Program-made: the position numbers and the translations under genes
Part shown: positions 47,631 to 58,961 of the stretch, in pieces
Position numbering within the stretch: the stretch's first letter is position 1
Layout: every line of letters starts with the position of its first letter
Origin: Carya illinoinensis
Lineage: Eukaryota > Streptophyta > Magnoliopsida > Fagales > Juglandaceae
Length of the DNA stretch: 64,000 bases
Direction of reading: 5' to 3'
NCBI RefSeq assembly: GCF_018687715.1
Contig: NC_056766.1
Span: 46,044,933-46,108,932, forward strand
Notes under the pieces: generated by a model
Database searches by the model: none
What the model was told of the DNA's origin: nothing
What the model saw: only the letters and a program-made list of their open reading frames with translations

Positions 47631-50600
47631 GTGTTAAGTCTCAAATAACACATTCTCAGATAAGTATTACATACCCACGAGAGAACTATATATAGAGTTG
47701 CATGCATCCCTTCCAGGTAGATAACTAATTATACAAAAACAATGTTTACTATGATATATATAGAGAATATTGGATCCTTGAGCAGTTCTACGGAGAAGCC
47801 ATTGTAGTGGCGCACACATTGCACTAATTACTACGTGGCTGCTTTGTCTTCAATTTTTTTCCTAATCAAAACGTGCTTTTTGATTGCATTTGAAATTCGG
47901 TTTTTGATTTATCCCCATTCGAATTCATCCAATGAATACCCTTCTCCCTTGACAAGGACCGGCGTGCACTTCCTCTGGCTAGAGCCTCCCGACGACACCG
48001 TCTCTCTCGTCAGTGCCACCGAGCGGCACTGCTTCATTTGCCCAGCACCGACACTCCCCGTGAGCTATATTTCGAAGCAAATGCGAATTGAATCCCACGA
48101 AACCCAATCTCCTGCATCATCACGAACCTGCATCGAGGTTCCTCTTCCAAGGGCCACCTCACGATGGCGTCTCCATGTTCAACGCCACCTCCCAATGCTC
48201 CTATGTCTGTCAAGTGCTGCAACTTCTCGTGAGTTGATTGAATAGACCAAACCAGTGACAACTGCCCAAATAGCTCTGTTTTGCCAATGGTTTGCTCAGC
48301 TTCGTAGGTAAATATTTTTTATTTTCCAATCAATACTATTATGTTATTCATGTGTACATCGAGATGGGATGCTTTATGTTTTCTGAGATGGGTATCATGA
48401 CTTAGGGCATGGAGAAAAAAATTGTTCTTCGTGAGCATACGTGGAAGAAACCCATCTAGTTTCTGAGTCTTTATTCTCCTCTGCTTTCATTATGCTCTGT
48501 TTGATAAAAAAAACCCATGTATGACATCTTTCCTTTCGTATATATTGCTGCTTTCAGTATATATATCTTTCTGTTTTTGGAAAACAGGTTAATGGCTGGG
48601 GCTTCTTTTTTTTGTGAAGCTTGGAGTTTGTTAGGCAATTTTTTTTATACTTGTTTGGTAAAGATAGCTTGTTCAGTTGTTTTTATCATTTTTATTAATT
48701 TGTTTATTATTGTCAAGAGATCAAATTTGTTTCTGCCTTCCCAAAGTGCTTCTGCCTCTGAATAATGGCGGATAAGAAAAAAATAAATAGAAATTAAAAT
48801 ATAAGAGGAAAATTTGTCTATGTTTCTTGTCTCTCTCTGTTATTATCTTGTTTCCTTTCTCACATTTTTTTTTTTTTTTGAGAAATCCCGCGAAACCCAA
48901 CCTCCTGCATCGTCGAAAACCTGCGTCTGGGTTCCTCTTCCCAGGGCCACCTCACTACGGTGTCTCTGCGTCAGGGTTCCTCTTCCTAGGGCCACCTCGC
49001 AACGACATCTTCATGTTCAACACCACCTCCCAACACTCCTACGTCTGCCGAGCGCTACAACTTCCCGCGAGTTGATTAAACGGAACAGACCAGCGACAAC
49101 TGCCCTAACAGCTCTGTTTTGCCAATGGTTTGCTCAGCTTCGTAGGTAAATATTTTTCATTTTCCAATCAATATTATTATGTTATTCATGTGTACATCGA
49201 GATGGGATGCTTTGTGTTTTCTGAGATGGGTATTGTGGCTTAGGGCATGCACAAAAAAATTGTTCTTTTTTAGCATATATGGAAGAAACCCATCTGGTTT
49301 CAGAGTCTTTATTCTCCTTTGCTTTCATTATGCTCTGTTTTATGAAAAAAAACCCATGTATGAAATCTTTCCTTTCGTATATATTGCAAAATAGGTTGAT
49401 GGCTGGGGCTTCATTTTTTCATGATGCTTGGAGTTTGTTAGGCAATTTTTTATACTTGTTTGGTAAAGATAGCTTGTTCAGTTGTTTTTATCATTGTTAT
49501 TAATTTGTTTATTATTGTCAAGAGATCAAATTTGTTTCGACCTTCCCAAAGTGCTTCTGCCTCTGAATGATGGAGGATAAGAAAAAAACAAATAGAAATG
49601 AAAATATAAGGGAAAAACTTTGTCTATTTTTCTCATCTCTCTCTGTTATTATCTTCTTTCCCTTTCTCACATTTTTTTTTTTTTTTGAGAAATCCCGCGA
49701 AACCCAACCTCATGCGTCCTCACGAACCTGAGTCGGGGTTCCTCTTCCCAAGGCAACCTCTCGATGGTGTTTCCATGTTCAACGCCACCTCCCAACGCTC
49801 CTACGTCTGTCGCAACTTCCTGTAAGTTGATTGAACGGACCAAACCAGCGACAACTGCTAGAACAACTCTATTTTGCCAATGGTTTGCTCAGCTTCGTAG
49901 GTAAATAGTTTTCATTTTCCAATCAATATTATTATGTTATTCATGTGTACATCGAGATGGGATGCTTTGTGTTTTCTAAGATGGGTATTGTGGCTTAGGG
50001 CATGCAGAAAAAAATTGTTCTTTGTGAGCATACGTGGAAGAAACCCATCTGGTTTCAGAGTATTTATTCTCCTCTGCTTTCATTATGCTCTGTTTTATGA
50101 AAAAAAAACCATGTATGACATCTTTCCTTTTGTATATATTGCTGCTTTTAGTATATATATCTTCCTTTTTTTGCAAAACAGGTTGATGGTTGGGGCTTCA
50201 TTTTTTCGCAATGCTTGGAGTTTGTTAGGCAATTTTTTATACTTGTTTGAAAAAGATAGCCTGTTTAGTTGTTTTTATCATTTTTATTAATTTTTTTATT
50301 ATTGTTAAGAGATCAAATTTGTTTCTGCCTTCCCAAAGTGCTTCTGCCTCTTAATAATGGCGGATAAGAAAAAAATAAATAGAAATTAAAATATAAGAGG
50401 AAAAGTTTGTCTATGTTTCTAGTCTCTCTCTGTTATTATCTTCTTTCCTTTCTCACATTTTTTTTTTTTGAGAAATCCCGCGAAACCCAACCTCCTGCAT
50501 CGTCACAAACCTGCGTCTGGGTTCCTCTTCCCAGGGCCACCTCAAGACGGCGTCTCCGCGTCGGGGTTCCTCTTCCCAGGGCCACCTCGTAATGGCATGT

Positions 50601-52877
50601 CCATGTTCAACGCCACCTCCCAACACTCCTACGTCTGCCGAGCACTGCAACTTCCCGCGAGTTGATTAAACGGACCAAACCAACGACAACTGCCCAGACA
50701 GCTTTGTTTTGCCAATGGTTTGCTCAGCTTCATAGGTAAATATTTTTCATTTTCCAATCAATACTATTATGTTATTAATGTGTACAGCGAGATGGGATGC
50801 TTTGTGTTTTCTAAGATGGGTATTGTGGCTTAGGTCATGGAGAAAAAAATTGTATTTTGTGAGCATATGTGGAAGAGAGTCTTTATTCTCCTCTGCTTTC
50901 ATTATGCTCTGTTTGATGAAAAAAAAACCCATGTATGACATCTTTTCTTTCGTATATATTGCTACATTCAGTATATATATCTTTCTTTTTTTGCAAAACA
51001 GGTTGATGGCTAGGGCTTCATTTTTTCATGATGCTTGGAGTTTGTTAGGCAATTTTTTATACTTGTTTGGTAAAGATAGCTTGTTCAGTTCTTTTTATCA
51101 TTGTTATTAATTTGTTTATTATTGTCAAGAGATCAAACTTGTTTCTTACTTCCCAAAGTGCTTCTGCCTCTGAATGATGGCGGATAAGAAAAAAATAAAC
51201 AGAAATTAAAATATAAGGGGAAAAGTTCGTCTATTTTTCTAGTCTCTCTCTATTACTACCTTCTTTACCTTTCTCACATTTTGTTTTTTGATAAATCCCA
51301 CGAAGCCCAACCTCAGGCGTCCTTATGAACCTGCGTCGGGGTTCCTCTTCCCAGGGCGACCTCGTGACGGTGTTTCCATGTTCAACGCCACCTTGCAACG
51401 CTCCTACGTCTGCCGAGTGCTGCAACTTCCTGCGAGTTGATTGAACGAACCAAACCAGCGACAACTGCTGGAACAGCTCTATTTTGCCAATGGTTTGCTC
51501 AGCTTCGTAGGTAAATATTTTTCATTTTCCAATCAATACTATTATGTTATTCATGTGTACATCGAGATGGGATGCTTTGTGTTTTCTGAGATGGGTATTG
51601 TGGCTTAGGGCATGCAGAAAAAAATTGTTCTTTGTTAGCATACGTGGAAGAAACCCATTTGGTTTCAGAGTCTTTATTCTCCTCTGCTTTCATTATGCTC
51701 GGTGTGATGAAAAAAACCCATGTATGACATATTTCCTTTCGTATATATTGCTGCTTTCAGTATATATATCTTTCTTTTTTTGCAAAATAGGTTGATGGTT
51801 GGGGCTTCATTTTTTCGTGATGCTTGGATTTGTTAGGCGACTTTTTATACTTGTTTGGTAAAGATAGCTTGTTCAGTTGTTTCTATTATTGTTATTAATT
51901 TGTTTATTATTGTCAAGAGATCAAATTTGTTTCTGCCTTCCCAAATTGCTTTTGCCTCTGAATGATGGCGGATAAGAAAATAATAAACATAAATTAAAAT
52001 ATAAGAGGAAAAGTTCGTCTATTTTCTAGTCTCTCTTTGTTATTATCTTCTTTCCCTTTCTCACATTTGTTTTTGAGAAATCTCGCGAAACCCAACCCCC
52101 TACGTCCTTACGAACCTGCATCGGGGTTTCTCTTCCCAGGGCCACCTTGCAATGGCATCTCCATGTTCAATGCCACCTCCCAACGCTCCTACATCTTCTG
52201 AGCATTGCAACTTCCCGTGAGTTGATTGAACGGACCAAACAAGCGACAACTGCCCAAACGACTCTATTTCGCCAATGGTTTGCTCAGCTTCGTATGTAAA
52301 TATTTTTCATTTTCCAATCAATACTATTATGTTATTCATGTGTACGTCAAGATGGGATGCTTTGTGTTTTCTGAGATGGGTATTGTGGCTTAGGGCATGT
52401 AGAAAAAAAATTGTTCTTTGTGAGCATACATGGAAGAAACCCATCTGGTTTCATAGTCTTTATTCTCCTTTGCTTTCATTATGCTCTGTTTGAAGAAAAA
52501 ATCCCATGTATGACATCTTTCCTTTCGTATATATTGCTGCTTTTAGTACATATATCTTTCTTTTTTTGCAAAACAGGTTGATGGCTTGGGCTTCATTTTT
52601 TCGTGATGCTTGGAGTTTGTTAGGCAATTTTTTATACTTGTTTAGGAAAGATAGCTTGTTCAGTTATTTTTATCATTGTTATTAATTTGTTTATTATTGT
52701 CAAGAGATCAAATTTGTTTCTTCCTTCCCAAAGTTCTTCTGCCTCTGAATGATGGCAGATAAGAAAAAAATAAACAGAAATTAAAATATAAGAGCAAAAG
52801 TTCGTCTATTTTTCTAGTCTTTGTCTGTTATTATCTTCTTTCCCTCTCTCACATTCTTTTTTTTTTTTTTTTTTTTT
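47630..52877 (+). repeat. Tandem array 2: leader plus six ~0.8 kb monomers
   Basis: The leader (47630-48090) equals that of array 1. Monomer marks lie at 48090, 48883, 49690, 50473, 51293 and 52078, with intervals of 783-820 bp. By small differences the monomers from 49690 on correspond to those of array 1 in order, but the four-monomer cycle occurs only once. The last two monomers and the tail match the end of array 1. The monomer at 50473 carries the same 45-bp internal duplication as its relatives. Confidence 0.9.
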
Positions 52878-53697
52878 AATGAGAAATATCTCACAAAGTA
52901 GCTGAATAATAAAGTTATTTGTTTATAATTTGGGCAGACATTCCTAGAGGTCAATAAATGTGACCTCAAGTAGTGGTTTCTTTTCACCCAATGAGATATG
53001 ATGGGAACAAAGTTAATTGCAATTTCAATACCTCCTCGGTGTATGCCTAACTTACTAATTAAAAATATGGATGAACATTCTGAGAAGAATGAAGCAAGCC
53101 ACGTCCATTGCACGCTCCTTTCCTCACTGAAGCTTCTAGCTCCTCTGTGCCCCGCTGTTATCCATCGCACAAAACCACCTAGCCCCATTGTCTCCTTCAT
53201 CCATAGATCACGAAGTCCTGATCCTTTGTGGAGATGCCCCTTTTTTCTACGACCCCACGCAGTATCTGGTTCCACCTCTAGCCAGCCCCTAAATTTTGGT
53301 ATATCCCCTATTTTCCTATCTCTTAGATAAATAATTACACTTGATTAAATGATGTTGTATTTGAATGCTGGGACATAGGCAAGTTGTGTTATACTTAATT
53401 GGTTGGAATTGTATTGATTCATGATGAATTGAACATGCGTGTTGTATTTATTGTAAGGGTTGGGATTATGAATATAGTGATGTTGAGGGTTGGGATTGAA
53501 ATATGCTAATTTGCAGGGGTGTGGGGAAGGGCAAGTATTAATTTCCTACTATATGTAATTTATCATTTTTATTCTTCTATTTAAATATACATACATTGAT
53601 GTATAAATATTAAATATATGCATTTAGGAAATTGGAACTCCACATAGATTCACGCTACTTACGTCAGAGCTTACCAAAGCATGAGTACTACTACTAC
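52878..53697 (+). other. Unique tail of tandem array 2
   Basis: It matches 16026-16875 apart from small indels, including the loss of about 60 bases near 53620. It ends in a (CTA)n run where viral sequence begins. A 153-codon minus-strand frame at 52814-53275 has no recognised domain. Confidence 0.65.
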
Positions 53698-53938
53698 CTT
53701 ATGTTAAAGATTTCTCTGAAAACTTAATTCCAACCAAAGCAAGACCTATTCAAATGAATAGAGAAACTTTGGAGTTTTGCAAAAATGAAATCCAGGATCT
53801 TCTTGCTAAAAATATCATCAGGCATAGTAAGTCACCCTGGTCATGTGCAGCTTTTTATGTTCAAAAAAATGCTGAGATTGAGCGAGGTACACCCCGTTTA
53901 GTCATTAATTACAAACCATTGAACAAGGTGTTAGAGTG
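53696..53938 (+). mobile_element. Captured fragment of caulimovirid reverse transcriptase region
   Basis: These 243 bases equal the reverse complement of about 59077-59319 with a single difference noticed (near 53857). They encode the start of the reverse transcriptase domain (words such as LVINYKPLNKVLE). The fragment is joined on the left to the array tail at a short AC overlap and on the right to a duplicated filler. A 126-codon frame starting at 53754 runs out of the viral part into unrelated noncoding DNA and is not a gene. Confidence 0.9.
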
Positions 53939-53942
53939 CAAA

Positions 53943-54009
53943 CTTATATACAATACTAAGATACAAATGAGATACCTTAAGTCCCAAAGCTTATATACAA
54001 TACTAAGAT
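53943..54009. repeat. Templated 20-bp filler at a rearrangement junction
   Basis: CTTATATACAATACTAAGAT occurs at 53943-53962 and again at 53990-54009. Only the second copy is in its normal context (as at 22131). The first lies exactly between the captured viral fragment and the start of the P-block homology. Confidence 0.85.
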
Positions 54010-54893
54010 CCCATACCAACTACCACCAACTACAGACGCGTCTTGTCCACCAGAATGCAAATGAACTTTTAAAGTGTCATGCCATGATTTCCATATGCAT
54101 GCAGCTAATAAAGAAGAACGAAAATCTGGAATAATTATTGACATTACATTTTCTAGTTGCCTAGCAAAATAAAATGTAGAAAAGTAAACACCGTAGAACA
54201 TCTTTGAAGTTCCATGCATCCACTTGGCTCTATAGCCATGCATTTAAGGAAACCCTTAATTCATGAACCCAATATATAGCAGTTTTTTGGATCCTCTGGT
54301 TCAAGTAGAACACGTACGTACACTACTTGGAAGGAATAGATCATGATGTTAATGTTGTTGGCGCCGCTTGGTGTCCGATGTGGTGAGCGGCGACGAGAGT
54401 GAAGGACAGAGATAGGGGTTCATGTTTAACGGCAGAGAGAAAAGAAAAGAAGAGGAAGAGATAAAATGGGGAAAATGATATGGGTTGGGCTTGGGCCTAA
54501 CATGTTGGACTTGAGTTTCGGGGTCAGATCACCCTTGGGCCTTGGTTATCAATTTATTTTCCACGCCTACAAATTATTCATAACTTCAAACTGTCAAGAT
54601 TTTCCAATTAGACCCTATATTATTTATATTTCTAATTCTCTACTCCATCAATATCTAACCATTAAAATGGACGAGAACTAGCTAGCTAGTTGTTCATCAA
54701 CTTCATCTTAATAATTAAGCCATAACCAAGCTCGGTAAGTACGAGATGAAAATAATAAATAGTTTTAGATGATGAACATAAGTTCACTAATCCATTTCTA
54801 ATGTCAGACCTAATTAATTTAAGAAAGATGATTAACCTACAACTGTCTTACAATTTTTTTACTACTCTATATAAAATAAAGCTGAATCCTTTA
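53963..54893. repeat. Third, partial P block (P3)
   Basis: It matches 22115-23039, including the TM9SF 3'-UTR fragment (53963-54230, minus strand sense) and the following GC-richer segment. It has no DUF247 gene. It ends at about 54893, where the sequence jumps back to DNA matching 41291 onward. Confidence 0.88.
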
Positions 54894-54967
54894 TTATTTA
54901 TATTTCTAATTCTCTACTCCATCAATATCTAACCATTAACGAGAACTAGCTAGCTAGTTGTTCATCA

Positions 54968-55925
54968 ACTTCGAATGTGAAACACTGTTGAAATGTACAT
55001 ATCAGAAATACTAATCTCATCCAATTGAAAAACATATTAATTGGATCATATTACATAACATATTTCACAACTAACAATGTTTTCAACTGTTTTGAAATTA
55101 GATATTAAAAATATAATATACTGATAAAATTCATTTTTTTTTATTTCCTTGTCGATCGCGATTCTGTTGCAATGACATAACACGCTCTATTTGCAGCATT
55201 ATCTTCCGCTGCACTTGCTGTTAGACCTCACTGCGTATTCTTTCCTTCTGGTCTTTTTGTTGGTTCTGCAAATGCGTCTCTAAATCAGACTGTCGCCTAC
55301 TCTTACTATCTAGACCTCATATACTCATTCTCAAACCGTGCAACTTCCAAATCTTTAGTAAGATTATTAATTTGTGAAATCGATGAGGTTGAGGAGGATG
55401 ATCCAGAATGCTTGAAAATTTTTCTCTTTCCTAACTAATCTCCCGGGCAAGAGACACGTGGATATTCCACTTTCACATTATAATTTTCTGATCTTTTGTT
55501 GGGAGCTAATTATTTGGCCCAACTGATTATTTTGTGCTTTCACACTTGAGTATTGGTCTTTGCAAGACTCCATATATGATGAATCTGTTACTTTATATCC
55601 TAGTAGTGTTGATGCTTTTCTAAGCTCTGACGTTGTACGTGTGCATCCATGCATGATGTGTAGGAGAAAAAATATACGATCCAAGATCAGTCCCTCTCAA
55701 GTACTTATTATAATTGTACTTACTGTGCATCCATGTCTATTAGTTTTTAATATTATTGATTGGGGATTGATTTTGATTGTCACGTCAACTTAATTAATAA
55801 ATCCATGGGTCATTGAATTAATTAATATTTTAAAAGTTATATCGAATCAAATAAATTTCTTCCATCCATTCAAGATTATAAATGCATGGATGGATGGATA
55901 TATATATATATATATATTTATATAT
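54968..55925 (-). repeat. Second inverted copy of 23880-24787
   Basis: It is nearly identical to 41367-42322, with the same entry join (ACTTCGAATG) and the same (TA)n end (about 55899-55925) leading into viral sequence. A preceding ~75 bp (54893-54967) matches 41291-41366. Confidence 0.88.
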
Positions 55926-56250
55926 ACCATAAAAGCGGAATCAAGTGTATGATAGAAGGAAAATGAAATAACAGAGTTTGAAGATAAATGACAAGAATTT
56001 AAATATGAACAGATATCTTTGGAGTCGTAGTAGACTGCCGATGCATGATATGCTTGATATGAAAATAAAGAAATAATGAAACCAAAACTTTCAAATATTA
56101 TTAATTGAAAGTAGATATTTAAACAAACTTACACAAACTTGAAATAAAGAAAAGAAGAGAAGGAAGGTGAATTTGGCTTGTATGGGAAGCAGTTCTTGCT
56201 GAAGGTGAGTTCGGCTAGAAAGTTCTGATTTTCCCAATAAAACGAAGAGC

Positions 56251-56260
56251 CCTTTTATAG
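56251..56260 (-). promoter_or_regulatory. TATA box of the viral control region
   Basis: The minus strand reads CTATAAAAGG, downstream of repeated CTTTCGGTGC-like words and upstream of a leader-like segment. Its partner is 42647-42656. Confidence 0.6.
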
Positions 56261-56289
56261 ATGAAGGAAGCTCTTTTACAATCAAAGGA

Positions 56290-56349
56290 TCCCATAAATC
56301 ACGGGATGAACAGTAAAAGGTTCCCATAAATCACGGGATGAACAGTAAA
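56290..56349. repeat. Short tandem duplication in the viral control region
   Basis: CCCATAAATCACGGGATGAACAGTAAAAG occurs twice in a row here, and once at the matching site near 42687-42716. Confidence 0.8.
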
Positions 56350-56642
56350 AGTGAACAGTGACTTTTTTTTTTACTATTCACTTTTCAGAAAGCATGCACT
56401 CGTCGAAAGTGGTCTTGTCTTCTTTCACCGAAAGTGCGATATTCTTTCCTGCACTCCAAGCACCGAAAGCATCTTTGTCTCAATGTGCTGTCTGATCGTG
56501 CCGAAAGCAAACTGAAATGACTAAAGCACCGAAAGCATTTCTGTCTTCAATGTGCTGTCCGTTTGTAATGGTCGAACCATCTTTCCACCCCCAAAAAGTT
56601 GAAACTCCGGGGTTGAGAAGAGGGCAGCCGTTTGGGCATGAT

Positions 56643-57938
56643 TTAATTATCTCCCAGCCTAGGGGGATAGTATTCCGAGTCATGTCCAAAAATGTTGCTG
56701 TATGGATCAGAGGCCGTCGATTCTGTTGACGAAGCTTCTGACTCTTTATCCAAACCTTCACTGTTGGAGGTCTGTTCAATGGACTTCTTCAACAGTTCAA
56801 GTTGTAAAAGTAAATCCTGCTTCTTCTGTTTTGGAGAAGAGGATGAAGCTGTAGAATTCTTCTTTTTTCCGGAAGGTGACTTTTTCTTCTGTTTTGATGA
56901 AGAATTCTTTGACCCTGAACCTGAAGCTTGATCACTTGAACCTGGAATGGTTGGATATGTAATCAAAGCTTGATTTGGGGTGGGGGAAGGGAATTGTTGT
57001 TTATCCTTGAGGTTAGGAACAACAAGGGGAAAATCAGCTGAAATTCTTGAGACAATATCGTTAGTGTGAGGAAATTTATCCCACCACTTGACAAAATATT
57101 GTCGAATTAACATGTAATCTTTTTTAGTGTATTGCCATCTACAAATCCAAGGAGTTTTGTATTTGGCTCAGAAATGGAGTAAGGGTGGGAGCAAGATGTC
57201 TCGTCCTTTCATTTTTGATACACTGGAAACGGTAAAATGTTTAATAGCCTTCTGAAGACTATCAGGAAACAAATCATCAATGGGGCCAAAGAAATGCCAC
57301 CATTTTTGAAACCACAAAGGAAATGATTGCTTGCAGTTCTTGTTGAAATTGAAAAACCAAGAGTGCTGCATAGCTGGTGTTTGAAACAAAGGAAATCTTA
57401 ACCAAGCTTCAATATAATCATAATAATTATACTGAGCATTAGAATCCTTGATTGTTTTGAAGGTAGATGGGTGAGTTTCCCATTCTTCTTCGGTTATGAC
57501 TGAAATGATAAAACAGTTGTGAAAGATGACCCTTGCAGGATCAACTTTGCAGTAAATGGGTTTAACTGAAATGGAACCGGTGCCAACCAAAATTCCAAGA
57601 TAGTAGCTGAGGTTTTTGTTTAGATCCTCAGGGATCCAATGGAAACCTCGGGGAAAATAATCAGAAGCAATCTGGAAGGGATCTGTTTTTACTGATTTCT
57701 CAATGTAAAACAGATTCTGAAACCAAGCTTTTAAGAAATATTCTGCCTTGTTGGCAGAGGGAAATCTGGGGTTTATCGTAGCTAAGGGACTCGCATACGC
57801 ATCGTATGGAGTGACTAAGGTAGAGGCAAATGAACTGGGAGGAATTGGCCTAGGAACTTGTCCTAGACTGGTAAATCTATTGGCTATCTCCAGTGGGGAG
57901 GAAGCTATGGTTGATGCAGATGCTGGAGGCATAAGCAT
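56643..57938 (-). pseudogene. Caulimovirid ORF2 (unknown function), one nonsense codon
   Basis: From the ATG at 57938 the frame runs 256 codons to a TGA at 57170-57168, then stays open in the same frame to 56643, for about 430 codons in all. The first part is rich in aromatic residues (FHWIPEDLNKNLSYYLGILV, WFQKWWHFFGPIDDLFP). The second has a Ser/Lys-rich linker and ends with an acidic, Ser-rich tail. It resembles the downstream ORF2 of florendovirus-type endogenous viruses, whose role is not known. Upstream a stop at 57989 limits the frame, so translation would be separate from ORF1. The 3' part is duplicated at 43078-43472. Confidence 0.7.
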
Positions 57939-57990
57939 TGTTAATGAAGCGGTGGTGAAGTAATCGGTGAAACCGGTTTCTTCTTCTTAC

Positions 57991-58236
57991 TCATGTTTTC
58001 TGCAAGAATTCACGGGTAAGAAAATCAGGGATCGAATTATCAGAACCTTTGATAAATTCAATATCATAATCAAAAACACTTAAAATAGCTTGCCATCGTG
58101 CAAAAATCTGTTTTGATGCAATGTTTTTAACATCTTGTTCTAAAACAGTTTTAGCAGTTTTGCAATCAATGCGTAAAAGAAAATGCTGATTAAGCAAATC
58201 ACTTTGAAATTTAGAAACACATAGTACTACTGACAA
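57991..58236 (-). pseudogene. Viral RNase H, C-terminal part
   Basis: An 81-codon frame with the late RNase H strands and the terminal motif SIPDFLTREFLQ is characteristic of Caulimoviridae. It lies in a different frame from the upstream reverse transcriptase segment, so a frameshift sits at about 58227-58236. It ends just before the ORF2 region. Confidence 0.8.
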
Positions 58237-58961
58237 AATCTCTTTTTAATAGTACTATAATTATGCTGTGCATGGTTCCAGGTTCCGGAATGGAAACGAA
58301 CAATCTGTTCAAAAGAACCTGGTGAAACAACTTGTTTCAGGATGCCGCCATAGCCTGCATCTGAGGCGTCAGTCTCGACAATCTTGAAGCTATTTGAAGT
58401 AGGAATCCCAAGACATGGAAGAGTTTTGACATGTGTCTTGATTTGTTTGACTACGTTGGTGTGAACATCAGTCCACGGAGAAGGATTAGAACGCAATCTC
58501 GCAAAGAGAGGGCGACATTGTTTTCTCATATCCTTGTAGAAATCTGAAATGTAATTTAAAGAACCAAGAAATCTTTGAAGTTGGTTTTTATCAAGAATGA
58601 CATCAGGAAATTTGTCAGCAAATTCAATGGCTCTTTGGATGGGCCTGATTTTGCCTTCAAAGATGTCATAACCAAGGAATCTGATCTTGGTTTGAAATAG
58701 CTTAATCTTTTTCGCAGAAACAACAAGTCCATTTCTTTTGATGATCTCAAGAAACGTTCTGAGATGTTTCCAGTGTTCATCAATAGATTTGGAGAAAACA
58801 AGAACATCATCTATGTAGACGATGGTGAAATCAGTGAATGATAGGAAAATATCATTCATAATATTTTGGAATTCACTAGGAGCATTCTTCAGCCCAAATG
58901 GCATGACGTTCCACTCATAGTGACCGAATGGAGTAGTGAAAGCAGTCTTGTACCGGTCAGA
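58227..58961 (-). pseudogene. Viral reverse transcriptase (second half) and start of RNase H
   Basis: The frame follows the TAG at 58964-58962 directly. It carries FGLKNAPSEFQ, the catalytic box YIDDVLVFS, thumb-region words (FLGSLNYISDFY) and the RNase H start VETDASDAGYGGIL. The family converts pregenomic RNA to DNA with these activities. It is separated from upstream coding by that nonsense codon and from the RNase H end by a frameshift. Confidence 0.85.

Larger units (their letters stand above)
43473..47640. repeat. Segmental duplication block Q2
   Basis: It matches block Q1 (26894-31490). Relative to Q1 it lacks about 440 bp at position 43925. It contains DUF247 copy 4, and here the block continues into the full tandem array 2. 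Confidence 0.88.

Noticed and set aside
18431..47640. A self-incompatibility locus
   Set aside because: DUF247 membership alone does not show this. No partner gene was seen, three of four copies are broken and the plant appears not to be a grass.
53754..54134. 126-codon frame starting in viral reverse transcriptase sequence
   Set aside because: It crosses the rearrangement junction into TM9SF 3'-UTR DNA, so it is a chimera of a broken fragment.
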